Of a stretch of 64,000 bases of DNA, positions 58,616 to 64,000 are shown in pieces. The first letter of the stretch is position 1. Each line of letters begins with the position of its first letter. The stretch lies in assembly GCA_029465975.1 (NCBI GenBank), contig CM055756.1:7751805-7815804 (forward strand). Reading direction: 5' to 3'. Source of the DNA: Dallia pectoralis. Its lineage: Eukaryota; Chordata; Actinopteri; Esociformes; Umbridae. The translations under genes and the position numbers were made by a program. The notes under the pieces were generated by a model. It did not search any database. It saw only the letters and a list, made by a program, of their open reading frames with translations, and was not told the origin of the DNA.

Positions 58616-58924
58616 TCAGGTGGTCAATTCTCCAGCAGCCTCTCCACTCTTCTTCTCCCAGTATTTTTATCCCACCTCCCTGGTTCCCAGGTCGTTGGGG
58701 TCATACAACTGTGAGGGCAGCAGTGCTTGGACTCTCCCTTCTGCTCTCTCCAACCTCTATTCCAGTAAATATTGCCCGAACCTTTTGAGCTGAACCAAAG
58801 GCTCAAATGAGTATTCAAATAATGAATGACATGTGTCATTACAAAAGTGGACAAAGGAGGGTTTTCTCCCGTCTGGCGAACGTCATAACAGTGCAACTAA
58901 AGCCTTGTATGGAACACATGCAGT

Positions 58925-59060
58925 GCTGTTGGCTGTTACATTATACATGAATTCCAGCATGGAAGTAATTGGGCCCATTCAGTTATTCTAACGTGCCGGT
59001 TGAAAGTTTTATGACCATTATCTCTGCAAAGAGAAGTATCAGATGACAGGACTAGAGGAT
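58925..59060 (+). repeat. dispersed repeat, copy 2
   Basis: Partner of 57005-57140, same orientation, about 1.9 kb away. Their boundaries are not sharp and I saw no terminal inverted repeats or target duplications. Confidence 0.7.
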
Positions 59061-59262
59061 TGGAATAGGGTATTGTGGTATAGAAAACAGTTTTTAAAGG
59101 TTGTATGGTAGTAAAGGTAAGGTAGTATGGCTTTTTTGCTTTTATAAACCGGTTACCAACGCAATTACAGTCGTAAAAAGGGACGAGGTTACATTCCCAT
59201 GGTATGGCCAAAGTTCCACGCCATAAGTCTAGATTCCACCAAACATGGGTGCAGCGCGTTAC

Positions 59263-59277
59263 GGCTTCGCCGAAGCC
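59263..59277. repeat. perfect short palindrome in a GC-rich patch
   Basis: GGCTTCGCCGAAGCC, seven-base arms around one central base. It lies in a CpG-rich block (59215-59370) with two copies of GCAGCGCG (59251, 59329) flanking it. The block looks like a small DNA-transposon derivative, possibly a MITE, but the family is not established. Confidence 0.5.
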
Positions 59278-59886
59278 AGAGCTGATTGCGGCCAATCTAG
59301 TCAATTGGTGTTTCCACCAGAAAAGCTGCAGCGCGTGTCAGAAGCGGCCCAGATGCGGCTCTCTGCGCTGCTTCACTAAAAATAATATTTTTGACAGACC
59401 CTGTATCCAAGCCGCAAGGTTCAAATGCAATATTATATTGTTATTTTCCTGCTCACAGGCAATGTTTTTGAAATATAGCTACAATACAATAAAGTAGAAC
59501 ATTATAATAATGATCACAATTAAACCGGACACGGAGTATCAATTTTGTCATCTTGCATTATGGTAGAACCCGGAAAATGTAGGACCTCATCGTAGATGCA
59601 CACCAGAAACTACCTCAGCTTGAAAATCTATCGTGGGCAATGTACAGCTACAAAGAGACAAGCTACCATTCATTTTCAATGAGAGCCAGCTACACTTGAA
59701 GACTTTGGGTGGAGCTACGCTCGAAGACAAAGTCTCTCAATGAGCGCGAAATGTCAGTTTAGTGGGATCATGGTGATCGGGTAATATATGCATAACTTAA
59801 TACGAACTAAATCGCTATTTGCACGTTGACACATCATTGAGTTGGCAAAAAAATTAATAGTCTCGCCCCAGTCCGAACTGGCTGAC

Positions 59887-60468
59887 TCTTCACCGCATTT
59901 GAGCTAGCGTTCGCCGCATGTGACCTAGCGTTCGCCGCATGTGACCTAGCGTTCGCCGCATGTGACCTAGCGTTCGCCGCATGTGACCTAGCGTTCGCCG
60001 CATGTGACCTAGCGTTCGCCGCATGTGACCTAGCGTTCGCCGCATGTGACCTAGCGTTCGCCGCATGTGACCTAGCGTTCGCCGCATGTGACCTAGCGTT
60101 CGCCGCATGTGACCTAGCGTTCGCCGCATGTGACCTAGCGTTCGCCGCATGTGACCTGGCGTTCGCCGCATGTGACCTGGCGTTCGCCGCATGTGACCTA
60201 GCGTTCGCCGCATGTGACCTAGCGTTCGCCGCATGTGACCTAGCGTTCGCCGCATGTGACCTGGCGTTCGCCGCATGTGACCTGGCGTTCGCCGCATGTG
60301 ACCTAGCGTTCGCCGCATGTGACCTAGCGTTCGCCGCATGTGACCTAGCGTTCGCCGCATGTGACCTAGCGTTCGCCGCATGTGACCTAGCGTTCGCCGC
60401 ATGTGACCTAGCGTTCGCCGCATGTGACCTGGCGTTCATCGCACGTGACCTAGCATTCACCACTCATG
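59887..60468. repeat. CpG-rich 21-bp satellite, about 27 copies
   Basis: Unit CGTTCGCCGCATGTGACCTA plus G. Copies are nearly identical apart from an A/G site (CCTAGCG or CCTGGCG) and decayed end units. Since 21 is divisible by three, two minus-strand frames stay open for 177 and 209 codons (NARSHAA and MRRTLGH heptads). There are no flanking splice sites, no non-repetitive coding sequence and no family match, so I treat these as repeat artefacts. Confidence 0.97.
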
Positions 60469-62346
60469 ACAAATATTTACAGCACATTCCGATTTATGGT
60501 TTCTGACAAAATGTGAAAAGTATTTTTGTTGATTATAGAGGTTCAGAAACAGATACATTTTTGGGGGGCTAAATCTACCAGCGAAATCTCCCAACAATAA
60601 ATTGACAGGACAGAAAAAAGAGGAACCTATTGGTTTGGTTCTGTAATTCTTTTGTTTAATATCCCAGGATCTTCTCACCATAAAACGTTGGTTCTAAGCA
60701 GGTAATCGTGATGGATCAAATGCCAGATGGCCAAATGCCTGCAGAATTTAAGTCTGATGAAGTATGGTGCTCCTACCAGTCTCTGTGGGAACTTTAATTA
60801 TGCCTTGGGTTGTCTGCGTGGGCCAGCCACAAATGTAATTGATAGGTTCTTGCTTTAATGTTTAGGTTTCCGAGCAAAACCTTTGTATTTGGGAGTCTGC
60901 TTCATGTGGTTATTTCTTCTAATCCAATGAGCATCTTAAAGACAGAGATTGCGTAAGATGCATGAGTCATAGAACAGGTTTATAGAGCAGAAACAAGTTC
61001 TCACAAGTAATTATTTATTTTTGGGTGCCAAACCAGCTTGTAGGTTGGTCATGCAAGCGATATCGGTCAAGCAACAGCTTCACAATAATTTTGTAATGAC
61101 TCAGACCACACAAAATGCGAAAATTCTAATATGTATGCTTTATACAAAGCTGCTTGAAATTATGCAAATCCTACAGAACACAAACAAAATTATATATTAT
61201 TTTTTCATAATTCTACAAGTAAAAGTGAACCCTTTCATTAGCTAGCTTGTGGCACCTTTGTTAGCAGGAACAAGTCGGAGTAAACGTTTGCCAGAAATCA
61301 ACCTCTGGCATAATTTATTTTATTCTTGCACAGTCCTCCTTACAGAACTCGCTCCAGGTAATTCAACCACAGCACCTGGATTGGTGATGACCTCTGAGAT
61401 CTCCTGTTCTGAAAAAAATAGCCATGAATGGTAATGCCTATTATACCAGATAGTTATTTAGGGTTGATGTGAGAGACTGAGAAACAGTTGAAATACATGG
61501 CTACATAAAGTTGTATCCGAATAATGGGAAAACACTAGCTATTGATGTACATATTCAGTTGTTTTTTGTTTAATACATGTTTGCAAAGTATGGTATGTGT
61601 GTGTAATTTCCTTCACAAATCAATAATTTTTAAATGAGTATTACATATTCATACACCTAAAAATAAATAAAAAGACATCAGTCTGCATTTGAACCCTTGA
61701 CTTTTTCATTACAGCAAAATGTTCCCCATCTTGAGCAAAGTTCTATCCTGCTTATATGATACATTCGAATTTGTCAACACCCTGTCAACAGGCAACGCAC
61801 AAGCGCATGCATATAAATGTTTAACCAAACCCAGACAAATTAAACAAATTAAGATTCAGGCTGCAGTCCACGCATTATACAATGTGCGGTATGACCTGCA
61901 TTGTTAAAATCTGATTATGCTACAGATTATATCCATCTGAAGATGTTCAATATGAATTTATACTATCACAAAAGATTTAACAATTATCTGTTAATAATAC
62001 TTTCTTAGGTGAGGCTTAGGATTAGAAGGTTTAGGGTATTGGTTGAGGTTAGTTTAAGCATATATAGGTTAAGGTGAGGGTTTGTTGATAGTGAGATAAA
62101 TGATTTAATGTACTAATGGTTCTGTAGATAATCTGTAGAGCATCAGACACTCTTTTGGGACTTTGTTATTTCCTCTAATTGAACGAGCCCCACAATTGAT
62201 TATCCTGGGTGCTTTGAATAAAGTAACAAACCCTTAACAAAAAGTCATCGCTTCTAATTTTATTAAGGCAAGAAATGAAACATGAAGGGATGGAAAACGA
62301 AAATAGTTCCATGAGTTAAGTTGTTACTTCAAATTAAGGAGCAGAT

Positions 62347-62425
62347 ATTGCATGTGGCTCAGTTGATAGAGAGATAGATTCCCGTGCTGAAGTATCAAAC
62401 TCCAGGGTTGTGGGCTTTATTTCTC
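62347..62425 (+). mobile_element. tRNA-derived SINE head fragment
   Basis: TGGCTCAGTTGATAGAG is a tRNA box A, and CCAGGGTTGTGGGCTTTATT is a decayed box B region of the kind seen in teleost SINEs (CCAGGGTTGTGGGTTCG). No 3' body was recognised. Confidence 0.65.
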
Positions 62426-63146
62426 CAGGAAGACAATACAAACATATTTCTGCACTCACTTCTGTAAATTATTTTACATCCATATTTCATATACATAGTC
62501 ACAAACAAAGGACATTTGAGAATGTATTTTATTGCTTTAATTTGTCTGTATTTGGGTGATACATTTTGGGCCATAGTAAAATGCTGTTTGACCAGCATAG
62601 GATTCATGCAGAAAGCAAGAATAAACATTGCCTGAAAGTGGAGTCAGTGAACCTGAGTCTTGGAAATTAAAGAATACATCTAAGTGAATAGGTGGACAGA
62701 TGGAAAACTCAAATTAAATCCTGGCTCTGGAGCGGGGCGAGGAGTAGGAAGTGTGAGGCTTTATCCGTATTTAGGATAGGACCATGGCCTGGAACTCTGT
62801 GGAGGGATGGGAAACAGAACAACACATGATTACCTGGAACTTGGCAAAGGAAACTTGTTTTGGGGAAGAATGTGTGATTAAAGACAAATTCAGATGTTTA
62901 ACTAAAATAAAGGACACGTTGACTCTATCTAACTCAAATCATCACAGAAAGGATGCTGATTTGAGGATATTTAAAAAAAGAATCAAATGATTCGTTTGGC
63001 CTGCAAGCTACTATTGCAATCACTCCACGGTTTACAAACAGATCCTGAACCATGGATTTATAATTCAACGATATAATTCTAGTTCCTATCAACACCATCG
63101 TCGTCATTGTTATCGTCCATCACCAAAGTAGAGTAATGATACTAAC

Positions 63147-63933
63147 CATCTGCCCCGATCATGCCGTCACTGTCGTCATCACAGGCAGCCATGAAGGCCT
63201 TGGTCTCTTTATCAGTCAGGACACGAGCCCCAGGGGTGAACCTCTGTAAGAAGAACCTGAGGCACACGTACACAGACACACACATGTTGTAATATACCAT
63301 GTTTACCTTCTAAAGGGATATTTTACCATGGCAAAGCTAGCAATACTGTCATTTTCCAAAGAGCAGTTTCAATATTGAGATTAGTCCGGAAAGATAAATT
63401 CAAAGCTTAGTTATGTTTACTTAAAAACAGGCCTAATTATTTGCTTTAATGTTTAAATAATGTGGGCGCTCTGACAGCACAAAAGACCTTAAGCAATACT
63501 CTTGAATTTACCAAATTGAATATCTCTGGACCACTATTAAAAAGTGTTCATAGCCTATCTCTAGGTAAGTAAACGATTTGTCTATTTTAGTAGTTATTCT
63601 ATTTGTGTGTATAATTCTGTCCAACAGGTGCACATTTTTTATACTAAAATAAAGTACAGGTTAAGGAGTTGCACAAGGAACATTTAGAATATACAGTATG
63701 CATTGTTATATGAGGTTTCACACAAAAAACTTTAGACATGAATGTTATAGTTCAGTATAAGATTAGAGTTTATTGCTTAAACTTCAAACATTTTACTCAC
63801 TTGAGTTCCTCCTCCTCAATGAAGCCACTGTTGTCATTATCCAGAATCGCAAAAACAGTTTTCACATCCGCGGGGCTCTTCTTGGTCAGGCCACACTGTT
63901 GAAAGAATTTCTTGCAGTTGAAGGAGTCAGGTG
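63147..63933 (-). CDS. oncomodulin/parvalbumin-family EF-hand protein, partial
   Basis: Two internal exons, 63933-63801 (133 nt) and 63256-63147 (110 nt). These lengths and phases are typical of parvalbumin exons 3 and 4. The first encodes the AB helix region and the CD EF-hand with loop DNDNSGFIEEEE (ligands at 1, 3, 5, 7, 9 and 12). The second encodes the linker and most of the EF loop DDDSDGMIGAD. The first exons lie off the right edge; the short last exon was not found on the left. Parvalbumins are small cytosolic Ca2+ buffers. The neighbour aimp2 matches human 7p22, where OCM lies, and FFLQRFTPGAR resembles teleost oncomodulin/pvalb8-type proteins, so oncomodulin-like is preferred over muscle parvalbumin. 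Confidence 0.85.
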
Positions 63934-64000
63934 CTGGAATTGTATGGATGACATCAGAAATTCAGGTTATTTGCAAGCATTTGTTTACTGGAAGCCCCTG
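63934..64000. other. intron at right edge
   Basis: Follows the acceptor of the oncomodulin-like exon on the minus strand. No further exon is visible before the window ends. Confidence 0.7.

Larger units (their letters stand above)
54732..63146. other. repeat-rich intergenic region between aimp2 and the oncomodulin-like gene
   Basis: About 8.4 kb with no supported gene apart from the expected but unlocated 3' exon of the parvalbumin-family gene. It contains a (CA)n tract (56875-56897), two related dispersed copies (57005 and 58925), a CCTGGTGG-rich stretch, a palindrome-bearing GC patch, the 21-bp satellite and a SINE scrap, each listed separately. Confidence 0.6.

Noticed and set aside
59834..60463. 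209-codon frame of NARSHAA heptads and 177-codon frame of MRRTLGH heptads as a repeat protein
   Set aside because: Openness follows from a 21-bp period free of stops. There is no unique flanking coding sequence, splice support or known family. Kept only as a satellite with low coding probability.
62395..62628. Frame containing NPMLVKQ as the last exon of the parvalbumin-type gene
   Set aside because: No AG acceptor in the right place and the residues do not match the conserved EF-hand end.

Overview
The window is vertebrate nuclear DNA, almost certainly from a teleost fish. It holds single-copy genes split by short introns, long (CA)n tracts, several decayed Tc1-type transposons, tRNA-derived SINE fragments and a hAT element. 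A fold-back repeat near 5.24 kb resembles an inverted repeat common in salmonids and pikes. That hints at Protacanthopterygii, but the species cannot be fixed from the sequence. No operons, CRISPR arrays or prokaryotic systems are present.

Layout, left to right. (1) 0-11.1 kb: the 5' part of grid2ip (delphilin, minus strand). Exons for the N-terminus, two PDZ domains and the start of a harmonin-N-like domain are visible; the rest lies off the left edge. (2) 14.2-20.6 kb: complete e4f1 (minus strand, 14 coding exons, 810 aa). (3) 21.6-26.8 kb: complete ciao3/narfl (plus strand, 11 exons, 476 aa), divergent from e4f1. (4) 28.5-33.2 kb: complete hagh (glyoxalase II, minus strand, 9 exons, 313 aa), head-to-head with intronless fahd1 (33.7-34.3 kb, plus strand, 220 aa). 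(5) 35.8-38.6 kb: cacng1 (minus strand, 4 exons, 231 aa). (6) 44.3-48.4 kb: cacng4 (minus strand, 4 exons, 328 aa). (7) 50.8-54.7 kb: aimp2 (minus strand, 4 exons, 332 aa). (8) 63.1-63.9 kb: two internal exons of an oncomodulin/parvalbumin-family gene (minus strand). Exon borders were placed by hand from GT-AG (one GC-AG) sites and an open, phase-consistent reading frame. Every complete gene sums to a multiple of three.

The genes do not form one pathway. In human, grid2ip, aimp2 and ocm lie on 7p22, e4f1/ciao3/hagh/fahd1 on 16p13.3 and cacng1/cacng4 on 17q24, so the window joins three human synteny blocks. Shared control is most plausible for the head-to-head hagh/fahd1 pair, and more weakly for the divergent e4f1/ciao3 pair. 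The two cacng genes are an old tandem pair of calcium-channel gamma/TARP subunits.

I found no convincing undescribed system. The most interesting observations are a (UG)52 tract occupying the 3' splice-site region of an e4f1 intron, a GC-AG intron in the same gene, a start-overlapping upstream ORF at ciao3, a 180-bp higher-order minisatellite, a CpG-rich 21-bp satellite open in two frames, and a hAT insertion with a perfect 8-bp target duplication.
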